DNA of 8,781 nucleotides, from the NCBI GenBank assembly GCA_017304505.1, contig JAFKKQ010000185.1:1-8781 (forward strand). Reading direction: 5' to 3'. This DNA is from Hyphomicrobiales bacterium (lineage in GTDB: Bacteria; Pseudomonadota; Alphaproteobacteria; Rhizobiales; Xanthobacteraceae). Positions 1 to 5,671 of the stretch are shown here, piece by piece; the stretch's first letter is position 1; each line of letters begins with the position of its first letter. A program made the position numbers and the translations under genes. The notes beneath the pieces are model-generated. The model saw only the letters and a list, made by a program, of their open reading frames with translations. It was not told where the DNA came from and did no database searches.

Positions 1-125
1 ATCACCGCCTGCAGCCGGAAAGACCTCTTGATGTTGCTAGGATGAAATAGGCAATCCCTCGCTCTCCTCGGCCGCAGGGTAGACTAATTGCGCAAACGCG
101 CGGGCCCACCGAAATTATACTTAAC

Positions 126-476
126 TCAGCCGTCCCAAGGCGTTGCCTTGTAATAATCATGGACACGCTTATCGTTATCCCGTGACCATTGCCAATCATC
201 GTTAGTGGCAAATTTCGGGGCGCGTTCCAGCTGATCTTTGGTGAAAGAGACGAGATAGCCACCAACATTGATATCGTATTTGAGAGTGCTCCAAGGCGTA
301 GGATACAGGCCTTCGCCTATCCCTAAAATGCCACCATAGCTAACCACGGCGTAGGCAACCTTTCCGGACAGCTTGTCAATCATTAGTCGTTCGACAGAAC
401 CGATCTTCTTTCTATCGGCTCCATATACGGCAGTTCCCTCAACCGTATCGCTTCCAATGAGCGCGTGCTCAGACAT
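126..476 (-). CDS. PRC-barrel domain protein
   Basis: This 116-residue protein carries a PRC-barrel, a small beta-barrel fold found in ribosome maturation and photosynthetic reaction-centre H subunits and in many stand-alone stress proteins of alphaproteobacteria. The barrel covers about residues 6-90, with the motif GSVERLMIDKLSGKVAYAVV followed by a Gly-rich turn and YPTPWSTLKY. The tail (NDDWQWSRDNDKRVHDYY) is highly polar. There is no signal peptide or membrane helix, so it is probably cytoplasmic. The ATG at 476 was chosen because GGGGAGGG lies just upstream on the minus strand and the PRC fold begins directly after it. The frame is open further back to 578, but that extension is Arg-rich and non-conserved in appearance. 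Its partner and substrate cannot be told. A search for an EcfG-type stress promoter (GGAAC-N16/17-CGTT) upstream found none. Confidence 0.88.
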   Translation of the reverse strand: MSEHALIGSDTVEGTAVYGADRKKIGSVERLMIDKLSGKVAYAVVSYGGILGIGEGLYPTPWSTLKYDINVGGYLVSFTKDQLERAPKFATNDDWQWSRDNDKRVHDYYKATPWDG

Positions 477-657
477 TAAACCCTCCCCGTATGCAAAAGT
501 TTGAAATCGAGGCCTCGTGCCCATAGATTGGACTCGCGATGGCCGTCGACGCGCAGGCTCCCTCTTCGCTCTGGACACCAGAATAGCGTAGACCTGGACG
601 CCTGCAAGAGCTTGAGATTTTCCGGGCCCCTTTCGCGCGGCATCAGACGGCTAAAAA

Positions 658-755
658 TCATCGCCGTTCGATTGCAAAGCGACCAGGCCCACGGGCGAAA
701 ACGAGAAGTAGCCCGCCGACGATTGCCAAGTTCTTCATAAAATGAGTGTGCTGAT
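658..755 (-). pseudogene. 3' remnant of a DoxX-family membrane protein gene, truncated by an IS
   Basis: Reading minus from 755, the frame gives QHTHFMKNLAIVGGLLLVF, then ARGPGRFAIERR, then TGA at 658-660. This is the typical C-terminus of DoxX/YphA-type proteins: a conserved HFMKNLA segment, a last hydrophobic helix, a GPGR turn and a basic tail. Only about 32 codons remain. The frame is cut exactly where the terminal inverted repeat of the IS3 element begins (756). The N-terminal part of DoxX is not found on the far side of the element (from 2000 on, minus strand). The gene therefore appears to have been lost through insertion plus an adjacent deletion or rearrangement. The assignment rests on recognising the C-terminal motif alone. 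Confidence 0.7.
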
Positions 756-780
756 TGAGCTGCTGCCGGTTTGGTGGACA
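756..780 (+). repeat. Left terminal inverted repeat of the IS3 element
   Basis: The 25 bases starting TGAGCTGCTGCCGG and ending GGTGGACA are the exact reverse complement of 1975-1999. This is the transposase-binding end lying upstream of orfA. Confidence 0.95.
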
Positions 781-815
781 CCGAGATAGGGTGTTTCATG
801 AAGCCGGAGGTCGCC

Positions 816-1106
816 ATGCAGAGACGGAAATTCAGTCGCGAGTTCAAGCTTGAGGCGGTGAAGCTGATCAGGGACCGTGGAGTTTCGGTCGCGCAAGCAG
901 CGCGCGATCTGGACGTGCATGAGAACGTGCTGCGCAAATGGGTGCGTGAGTTGGGTGCCGATCCTGCACAGGCCTTTCCCGGCCACGGACAGATGAAGCC
1001 TGAGCAGCAAGAGATTGTGTGCTTGCGCCGCGAGGTCGCCAAGCTCAAGGCCGAGAGGGATATCCTAAAAAACGCCGCAGCCTTCTTCGCGAGGGAAGCG
1101 ACATGA
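816..1106 (+). CDS. IS3-family transposase OrfA (helix-turn-helix protein)
   Basis: This 96-residue protein supplies the DNA-binding part of the IS3 transposase. Residues 1-50 (RRKFSREFKLEAVKLI, then VSVAQAARDLDV, then VLRKWVRE) form the helix-turn-helix that recognises the terminal repeats. Residues 65-90 (EQQEIVCLRREVAKLKAERD) form a leucine-zipper-like coiled coil for multimerisation. The ATG at 816 is preferred because GGAGG lies five bases upstream. An ATG at 798 (18 bases earlier, weaker AGGG) is possible. The stop TGA at 1104-1106 overlaps the ATG of orfB (ATGA). The slippery heptamer at 1067-1073 lies in its last third, so a fraction of ribosomes should make the fused OrfAB transposase while the rest make this shorter protein, which often acts as a regulator. 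Confidence 0.92.
   Translation: MQRRKFSREFKLEAVKLIRDRGVSVAQAARDLDVHENVLRKWVRELGADPAQAFPGHGQMKPEQQEIVCLRREVAKLKAERDILKNAAAFFAREAT
1067..1073 (+). other. Programmed -1 ribosomal frameshift site of the IS3 element
   Basis: The heptamer A AAA AAC sits in phase with the orfA codons (CTA AAA AAC), and slipping one base back enters the open orfB frame, which is open from 1019. This is the classical arrangement by which IS3 elements make the OrfAB fusion transposase. I did not identify the downstream stimulatory structure with confidence. Confidence 0.85.
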
Positions 1107-1969
1107 AGTTCGTCTTCATCGCGAAGCACCGGAACGTCTGGCCGGTGGCATGGCTATGCAACGCACTGGGCATCTCCCGGTCGGGCTTCCACGCCTGGCT
1201 GAACCGGACGCCCAGCGCCAGATCCCGCAGCGACGAAGCGATCAGCGGGCGGATCAGAGCCAGCTTCGTCGCCAGCGATCGGACCTATGGGGCACGACGC
1301 GTTTGGCGCGACCTGCTTGCCGAGGGCATCGATTGTGGCCTGCACCGGGTCGAGCGCCTAATGCGCCTGCAGGCCTTGCGCGCCAGGCCGCGACGACGGC
1401 GTCTGCCGAAGGACGACGGTGATCGCCAGATCGCAACCCTGCCGTCCAATCTGCTGGACCGGCAGTTTGCGGCCGAGCGGCCGAACCAGAAGTGGATCGC
1501 CGACTTCACCTATGTCTGCACAGCTGAGGGGTGGCTGTATGTCTCTGCCGTGATCGACCTGTTCTCCCGGCGTGTCGTCGGCTGGTCGATGAGTGCCGGC
1601 ATGACCGCCCAACTGGTTGCGGACGCTCTGCTGATGGCGGTCTGGCGCCGTGGCAAACCGGATGCTCTGATGCATCACTCTGATCGCGGCAGCCAATATG
1701 CCAGCGACCAGTTCCAGCGCTTGATGGCCGACAGCGGCATCACATGCAGCATGAGCCGGTCAGGCAACGTCTGGGACAATGCCGCCATGGAGAGCTTCTT
1801 CTCGTCGCTGAAAACCGCGCGCATCGCTCGAAAAATCTACCGCACCAGAAACGAGGCCAAGGCCGATGTGTTCGACTACATCGAGCGGTTCTACAACACG
1901 ACCCGACGCCACTCGACAATCGGATACGTCAGCCCCGTTGAGCTCGAACGGAAGCTGGGTTTAGCTTAA
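1103..1969 (+). CDS. IS3-family transposase OrfB (DDE integrase core)
   Basis: OrfB is 288 residues long from the ATG at 1103 and carries the catalytic core for strand cleavage and transfer. The HTH_21-like region (SDEAISGRIR to GARRVWRDLL) is at about 43-100. The rve integrase domain runs from about 125 to 285. The DDE triad is visible as D134 (WIADFTY), D194 (HHSDRGSQY) and E230 (NAAMESFF), with the family-typical 35 residues between the second Asp and the Glu. It ends with the usual RRHSTIGYVSPVE motif. Translation may come from the frameshift at 1067-1073 (the active OrfAB form) or from reinitiation at the ATGA overlap with orfA. No internal stop or missing catalytic residue is seen, so the enzyme looks functional. 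Confidence 0.94.
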   Translation: MKFVFIAKHRNVWPVAWLCNALGISRSGFHAWLNRTPSARSRSDEAISGRIRASFVASDRTYGARRVWRDLLAEGIDCGLHRVERLMRLQALRARPRRRRLPKDDGDRQIATLPSNLLDRQFAAERPNQKWIADFTYVCTAEGWLYVSAVIDLFSRRVVGWSMSAGMTAQLVADALLMAVWRRGKPDALMHHSDRGSQYASDQFQRLMADSGITCSMSRSGNVWDNAAMESFFSSLKTARIARKIYRTRNEAKADVFDYIERFYNTTRRHSTIGYVSPVELERKLGLA

Positions 1970-1974
1970 CTGGC

Positions 1975-1999
1975 TGTCCACCAAACCGGCAGCAGCTCA
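1975..1999 (-). repeat. Right terminal inverted repeat of the IS3 element
   Basis: This is the exact reverse complement of 756-780 and begins six bases after the orfB stop codon. It marks the right boundary of the element. Confidence 0.95.
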
Positions 2000-2294
2000 G
2001 ACCCGGACCCGATAAGCGCGGGGACCGCGGGAGAAGCCGCACTGTGTGGCGGATCAAGCGCGGTGGTGGGGATGGCGGCGAACCCGCTCGGAGCCCACCA
2101 GGCTGGCGAGCTTTCGTCGGCTGAATGCCGACTGCACGTCGGCAAGTATGATGGGCGTGCCGGCGAACGACGGGCGTGAGTGTTGCCGGCACGCCCAAGG
2201 ATCATCCTGTTTGGAGGCCATCTTGGCCGGCCAACTCGTCCCCGCTCGGCCCACCGACTGCTACGTATCTACGGGCAATACACCCTAGACCGCC
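2000..2294. other. Intergenic region without a convincing gene
   Basis: Between the IS end and the stop codon of the DUF1971 gene there are short GC-rich open frames on both strands (for example 2046-2288 plus and 2054-2254 minus). None has a good ribosome binding site, a recognisable domain or natural amino-acid composition; they are rich in Arg, Pro and Ser, as expected of chance frames in GC-rich DNA. The stretch does not continue the doxX remnant seen on the other side of the IS. Its one clear structure is the dyad at 2153-2196. It may be an eroded mobile-element remnant, but I cannot name it. Confidence 0.5.
2153..2196. repeat. Strong 12-bp inverted repeat (hairpin) with 20-nt loop
   Basis: GGGCGTGCCGGC at 2153-2164 is perfectly complementary to GCCGGCACGCCC at 2185-2196. 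After a bulged G the stem can extend by AAC/GTT. No T-run follows on the plus strand (CCCAAGG), nor on the minus strand, so it does not look like a standard intrinsic terminator. It lies downstream of the DUF1971 gene and could protect that mRNA's 3' end or be a protein-binding site or mobile-element remnant. Confidence 0.75.
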
Positions 2295-2957
2295 CTATAG
2301 GTTCGGCAATTTGTCGTAGAATTCGATTTGCATTCGCATGGGGCCAAGCGGCTCGACGAAATGAGGCTGGTCGGGCAGCACGAGGCCGGGATGTCCGGGG
2401 TCCAGGATGGTGTCGCTATTACTGTCGAGCAAGCGATAGCGGACGCGTCCTTCAAGCACGCGTATGACGCCCCAGACGCCGGGCTTGGTGCGGTGTTCCC
2501 GACGCAGTCCAGCCGGCAATGTTGTTTCGTCAAACACGGGGGTGCGCTTGTAAGGATTAGCTTCGGGGGCGAGCGTCGTCACAGCACCGTCCGAAACTCG
2601 AAACCGGCCGGCGCGATCCACGAGGTCCACCATGTGGCCTGCCGCATGAACGGTCATTGGGTGCGGGGTAAAGCCAGGTCGGGGCGAAATATAGGTCGCC
2701 ATTTCGCGCGCAATCTCGAGCTGTTTATCGGATGCTCCCGCAAGAAGTGCGATCACCAGGTTTTCAAGGGCAATCACGCGAACACGAAGCTGAACCAGTT
2801 CGGCATTGGTCAAATCTGGGACATCGGTGCGCGTCTCGTCTAACCTGGAGCCCTCCTGGGGCCCGTCCGGTCCTGCACCCCCCTCGTTGTCCCATCGCGA
2901 AAGTGCCTGTTCTCGCTGAGTGTAAAGGTTCGGAGATTCTGGAGTCGTGTTGGGCAT
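2295..2957 (-). CDS. DUF1971 (TehB-like/tellurite-resistance, cupin-type) protein with N-terminal helical extension
   Basis: This 220-residue protein has its DUF1971 domain at about residues 135-215, with the motifs YKRTPVFDETTLPAGLRREH, TKPGVWGVIRVLEG, DPGHPGLVLPDQPHFVEPLG and a closing IEFYD. The domain is a small cupin-like beta-barrel also found at the N-terminus of some TehB tellurite methyltransferases. Here there is no methyltransferase domain. Residues 1-48 are polar and probably disordered. Residues 50-90 (TNAELVQLRVRVIALENLVI) form an amphipathic, possibly coiled-coil helix. The start at 2957 is the first Met and has AGGA about nine bases upstream. It follows the molybdoenzyme gene on the same strand with a ~100-bp gap and may be read from the same transcript. 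Its biochemical role is unknown; binding of an oxidised metal or metalloid is only a family association. Confidence 0.82.
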   Translation of the reverse strand: MPNTTPESPNLYTQREQALSRWDNEGGAGPDGPQEGSRLDETRTDVPDLTNAELVQLRVRVIALENLVIALLAGASDKQLEIAREMATYISPRPGFTPHPMTVHAAGHMVDLVDRAGRFRVSDGAVTTLAPEANPYKRTPVFDETTLPAGLRREHRTKPGVWGVIRVLEGRVRYRLLDSNSDTILDPGHPGLVLPDQPHFVEPLGPMRMQIEFYDKLPNL

Positions 2958-3058
2958 CGGCTCATCCTGGTGAGAAAGGCAGGGTTCGGCTCCGTTTCAT
3001 ATAAGCTCTGCTGCGCGACAATCCTGCGATGGAGCCGCCAAAAAACCCGGCAAGAAAA

Positions 3059-3679
3059 CTAGATCGGCATTCTATAGCCATAGAACTCATGATCTTCGTT
3101 GTATCCGCCCTGACCGGCGCCAAGATCAGCGAAGTCAGAAACGAACTCGATCGCCGCGATCCACTTCACCATCTTGAAGCCCAACTCGTTTTCGCAGCGT
3201 AACCGCAAGGGCGCGCCATGCAGCACGCTCACGGGCGCTCCATTCATCTCGTAAGCAAGAATCGTCAACTCATGGCGCATGTTCGAGATGCGGTGCACAT
3301 CGTAATAGCGTCCGCCGTCGCTGCCGTCGGCCAGTGAGTAAAAGACCGCGTAGCGCGCTTCGGGCTTGGGACGAACGAGTTCGAGGATGTGGCGCATCGG
3401 TACGCCGCCCCATTTTGCGACGCCCGACCAGCCCTGGATGCAGAAATGCGTCGTGATCTGCTCCTGGCTCGGCATGGCCTTCAACTCGGCGTAGGAAAAC
3501 ACGCGAGGCGCCTCGACAAGGCCTCCGACCCTCAGGGCGTATGTCGAGAAGCCGTCCGCAACCAGGGCGTCAAATTCAGGAGAATTGGGCATCGTTCCGT
3601 TGGGCCAAAAGAACGGCGAGATGTCCTTTTCAGCGGATTGAGACTTGGGCCTCGCCGATCTTATGGACGAGACGTGCAT
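3059..3679 (-). CDS. Sulfite-oxidase-fold molybdopterin-dependent oxidoreductase (no Tat signal)
   Basis: The product is an oxidoreductase molybdopterin-binding domain (sulfite oxidase/MsrP-YedY fold). Diagnostic stretches are ISPFFWPNGTMP, LRVGGLVEAPRVFSYAEL, the Mo-ligand Cys in TTHFCIQGWSGVAKWGGVP, and the cofactor-contact segment LAYEMNGAPVSVLHGAPLRL, followed by CENELGFKMVKWIAAIEF. The C-terminus is DHEFYGYRMPI. There is no Tat leader and no dimerisation domain. The substrate is unknown. The frame is open upstream to 3757, so the start is uncertain: ATG 3679 includes all the conserved sequence but lacks a good ribosome site, while ATG 3592 (weak GGA upstream) would drop the conserved ISPFFWPNG. 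The frame overlaps the end of the cytochrome b gene and is +1 relative to it. The likeliest readings are a frameshifted fusion or a translationally coupled pair. Confidence 0.82.
   Translation of the reverse strand: MHVSSIRSARPKSQSAEKDISPFFWPNGTMPNSPEFDALVADGFSTYALRVGGLVEAPRVFSYAELKAMPSQEQITTHFCIQGWSGVAKWGGVPMRHILELVRPKPEARYAVFYSLADGSDGGRYYDVHRISNMRHELTILAYEMNGAPVSVLHGAPLRLRCENELGFKMVKWIAAIEFVSDFADLGAGQGGYNEDHEFYGYRMPI
3630..3679 (-). other. Overlap / probable frameshift junction between cytochrome b and molybdopterin frames
   Basis: On the minus strand the cytochrome frame reads HKIGEAQVSIR and stops, while the +1 frame reads ARPKSQSAEKDISPFFWPNG and continues into the enzyme domain. Skipping one base near the GAGGCCC run (about 3648-3654) would join HKIGE directly to PKSQSAEKDISPFF without a stop. 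No recognised +1 programmed frameshift signal (prfB-like CUU UGA with an upstream Shine-Dalgarno) is present; the stop context is CGC TGA AAA. Confidence 0.6.
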
Positions 3680-4835
3680 ACCGGATTGTGAAAGGCGAAG
3701 CGAGCCACCATGCCACCGCGAACAACGCCATCGCCGGAATGAATATCGCGAATCCACTCCAGGAGGTGTCCCGTACCCCGGCGAACATCATATTCAAATT
3801 GGCGCGCGCACCGGTAATGAAGACCAGAGTCACGTGCACCAGAATAAAAAGCAGGAACCACCACATCGCGAGGAAATGGATCGAGCGCGCGCGCTGACGA
3901 TCCAGCATCCGCCCAAACCAGCCGAGCTTGTTTGAGATCGCAGGTCCCTGCATGAAGCCGGTTACGATTGAAACCGGCGCAGCGACGAAAACGGTGATGA
4001 AATAGGCGATCTGTTGCAGGCTGTTGTAACGGGTCCAGCTTTCCTCCACAGGGAAGGTCAAAGAGAGATACTGCAGGGCGGTCGAGGCCGCGTTCGGGAA
4101 CACCTCCCAGGTTGTCGGCACCAGCCTCACCCACTGGCCGGACCAGAACAACAGCGCATAGACGACGACGCCGTTGACGATCCACAACAGTCCGAAGGAA
4201 TAGTGCCACCAACGGGCGAGCCCGATGGAGTGCCGCGTGCCAGGGATGCCAAGCCAGCCTGGCAGCGTCACGGAGTCATCCTTGGCGGTCCAGACCCGCC
4301 CGGTCGGGACGGCTTTCTGAAAGCGAAACCACTCGGTCCCTGGCGTGCAGTCGCGCTTCCAATACAGGCGCGGATGGTCGGCCAGGACCTGGATGCCGGC
4401 GCGGATGCTGACTGCCATGAAGAGGAAGTTCAGGAAGTGCTGGATCCGTAGCCAGGCCGGAAAGCCAGCGGTGACCGTTGGCGCCGTTGGCGGCGCGCCG
4501 GGATAGCGCACCAGAAAATCTTGAACGGCGGGCAGTTCCCGCAGTCCCTGGGCCACTGCTACCGCGATGACCCCGAGCGTGAAACCGAGCGGTAGTACCC
4601 ACAGGATATTGATCCAGCGCCGGCCGACCCTGATCCTCGGAACCGTGCCCTCCTGGGGAGGTAGCCAGTGGCTGAGCCGGACGCGGTCGTCCGCCGTGCT
4701 GAGCTTCGTCGCGAGAGGATCGTGTGGGATCGGAGCCGGGGGAGCACTCATAATCGCCTGCTTTCGGTCCAGTGGCGGCAGGGCTGAGGGGCGTGGTCGA
4801 GACATGCCGCTCTTTGCTTCCGAGCTGTTAGCCAT
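3630..4835 (-). CDS. Six-helix cytochrome b (cytochrome b561/b6-like) membrane protein, partner of the molybdoenzyme
   Basis: This 401-residue integral membrane protein has six predicted helices at about 75-97, 131-151, 210-231, 275-296, 318-341 and 359-379. Histidines placed in helices and suited to bind two b-type hemes are H133, H211, H320 and H334. Positive residues flank the helices so that both ends lie in the cytoplasm. By analogy with other cytochrome b partners it should carry electrons between the quinone pool and the adjacent molybdoenzyme. Start codons at 4835 (AGG seven bases upstream), 4805 or 4751 (AGG seven bases upstream) are all possible; the first 28 residues look poorly conserved. 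The C-terminus (HKIGEAQVSIR) ends at TGA 3630-3632, inside the reading frame of the molybdopterin domain. This suggests the two were, or are, one polypeptide. Upstream is a divergent DUF488 gene. Confidence 0.85.
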   Translation of the reverse strand: MANSSEAKSGMSRPRPSALPPLDRKQAIMSAPPAPIPHDPLATKLSTADDRVRLSHWLPPQEGTVPRIRVGRRWINILWVLPLGFTLGVIAVAVAQGLRELPAVQDFLVRYPGAPPTAPTVTAGFPAWLRIQHFLNFLFMAVSIRAGIQVLADHPRLYWKRDCTPGTEWFRFQKAVPTGRVWTAKDDSVTLPGWLGIPGTRHSIGLARWWHYSFGLLWIVNGVVVYALLFWSGQWVRLVPTTWEVFPNAASTALQYLSLTFPVEESWTRYNSLQQIAYFITVFVAAPVSIVTGFMQGPAISNKLGWFGRMLDRQRARSIHFLAMWWFLLFILVHVTLVFITGARANLNMMFAGVRDTSWSGFAIFIPAMALFAVAWWLASPFTIRYARLVHKIGEAQVSIR

Positions 4836-5103
4836 TGAGCCTACGCTCGGAGGGGCCTAATGGCCATTATCAAGCGCCCGGTTGGACATGGTCGGCAAAG
4901 AGGGACTCACCAAAGCCGTTTCACCGTCGTTTCAGCGTTCAAGACTGAAAACCTTTTGGAGGTGGGAACGTTTCTCCGATGAGCCAGCATCTTCGTGGTG
5001 CCTAGAGACGCCAGGATAAGTTCTGTTATGCGCGAAGTGACTCGATCCGAGGAAATGAAGCGCGTACGGAAGGCGCCTCAGATGGGCGCCATGGGTTAGC
5101 GCG
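4836..5103. promoter_or_regulatory. Divergent intergenic region (cytochrome b gene / DUF488 gene)
   Basis: This 268-bp region must hold promoters for the leftward cytochrome b operon and possibly for the rightward DUF488 gene. I find no clear sigma-70 -35/-10 pair and no FixK/FNR box (TTGAT-N4-ATCAA). A GGGAAC sequence near 4967 resembles an EcfG -35 element, but no CGTT follows at the required 16-17 bases. A short inverted repeat, TTTCAG-N9-CTGAAA, lies at 4930-4950. A 23-codon open frame (5028-5099) and a GGCGCC-N7-GGCGCC hairpin (5072-5090) lie just before the DUF488 start. Confidence 0.45.
5072..5090 (+). promoter_or_regulatory. GGCGCC hairpin just upstream of the DUF488 start codon
   Basis: Two copies of the self-complementary hexamer GGCGCC, separated by seven bases (TCAGATG), can form a hairpin that ends 13 bases before the ATG at 5104. 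No strong Shine-Dalgarno is visible before that ATG, so the hairpin overlaps the zone where a ribosome would bind. A role in translational control is only inferred. Confidence 0.4.
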
Positions 5104-5637
5104 ATGAAAAACCCGTTCTTCACAATCGGGCACTCCACTCGAACGGTCTCGGAGTTCGTCGACCTCTTGAGACCTCAAGAGGTCAGGCTAGTGGTCGATG
5201 TCAGAACGGTGACTCGCTCAAGGACCAATCCGCAATTCAATCGAGACACATTTCCCGGAAGCTTGGAACAGTTTCAGATCGGCTATGAGCATGTTCCCCA
5301 GCTTGGCGGCCTCCGGGGAAAGCAAAATTCAGAGTCATCCCAGAACATGTTTTGGACAAATCAGAGCTTTCGCAACTATGCGGACTATGCCCTTACCGAG
5401 GCTTTTCACACGGGCTTCGATCGACTGCTCGAGCTAGGAGCGGAGCGCCGATGCGTGATCATGTGCGCCGAGGCGGTCTGGTGGCGGTGTCATCGTCGCA
5501 TCATCACCGACTATCTTATCGCCCATGGCGACACAGTTTTTCACATCATGTCCAAGGGGCGCTTGGAGCCGGCAAAAATGACCCCGGCCGCCAAGCCCGT
5601 TCGAGGCGGAGGGCTCATTTACGCAGCCGATGCGTGA
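5104..5637 (+). CDS. DUF488 family protein
   Basis: This 177-residue protein has the DUF488 signature motifs in order: FFTIGHSTR at 5-13, VVDVRTVTRSRTNPQFN at 30-46, YEHVPQLGG at 61-69, a helical NQSFRNYADYALTEAF region at about 86-101, and the Cys/Trp motif CAEAVWWRCHRRIITDYL at 121-138. Family length is usually 150-190 residues, so it is full length. DUF488 proteins are soluble and their reaction is not established; the conserved Asp-Val-Arg and Cys-Ala-Glu-x3-Cys-His type residues suggest an active site. The start at 5104 places the conserved beta strand FFTIGHS at the very N-terminus, as in other members, though the Shine-Dalgarno is weak (GGGTTAGCGCG). It is convergent with the CBS gene, with 34 bp between the stops. 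Confidence 0.88.
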   Translation: MKNPFFTIGHSTRTVSEFVDLLRPQEVRLVVDVRTVTRSRTNPQFNRDTFPGSLEQFQIGYEHVPQLGGLRGKQNSESSQNMFWTNQSFRNYADYALTEAFHTGFDRLLELGAERRCVIMCAEAVWWRCHRRIITDYLIAHGDTVFHIMSKGRLEPAKMTPAAKPVRGGGLIYAADA

Positions 5638-5671
5638 ACGGAAGTGATTATGTGGATGGGCTTGGCAGATC

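Larger units (their letters stand above)
756..1999 (+). mobile_element. Complete IS3-family insertion sequence (1244 bp)
   Basis: The element is bounded by perfect 25-bp inverted repeats at 756-780 and 1975-1999, with TG...CA outer ends as is usual for IS3-family elements. It carries overlapping orfA (helix-turn-helix) and orfB (DDE integrase) in relative -1 frames, joined by an A AAA AAC slippery heptamer. Length and layout match the IS3/IS911-type members of the family. All parts look intact, so it may still be active. There is no target-site duplication: the three bases outside the left end are GAT and those outside the right end are GAC, and longer flanks differ. This suggests recombination or deletion at one end after insertion. 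The left end cuts a doxX gene. Confidence 0.93.

Noticed and set aside
1..125. Gene or RNA at the left edge of the window
   Set aside because: No tRNA-like fold, no coding frame with a ribosome site, and no clear terminator seen in the 125 bases after the PRC-barrel stop.
501..740. Plus-strand 79-codon open frame next to the PRC-barrel gene
   Set aside because: No ribosome site or domain, and it is antisense to the DoxX remnant, which has a recognisable motif.
476..1129. Long minus-strand open frame across the IS left end
   Set aside because: It runs antisense to orfA, has Ser/Arg-rich low-quality composition and joins unrelated DNA; a shadow frame.
2046..2288. Small open frames on both strands in the gene-free stretch
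   Set aside because: Arg/Pro/Ser-rich, no Shine-Dalgarno, no domain recognised; GC-rich DNA gives such frames by chance.
3661..4212. 183-codon minus-strand open frame inside the cytochrome b gene
   Set aside because: Alternate frame of a well-supported membrane protein.
4965..4995. EcfG-type stress promoter (GGAAC) before the DUF488 gene
   Set aside because: No CGTT at 16-17 bases downstream of GGAAC.
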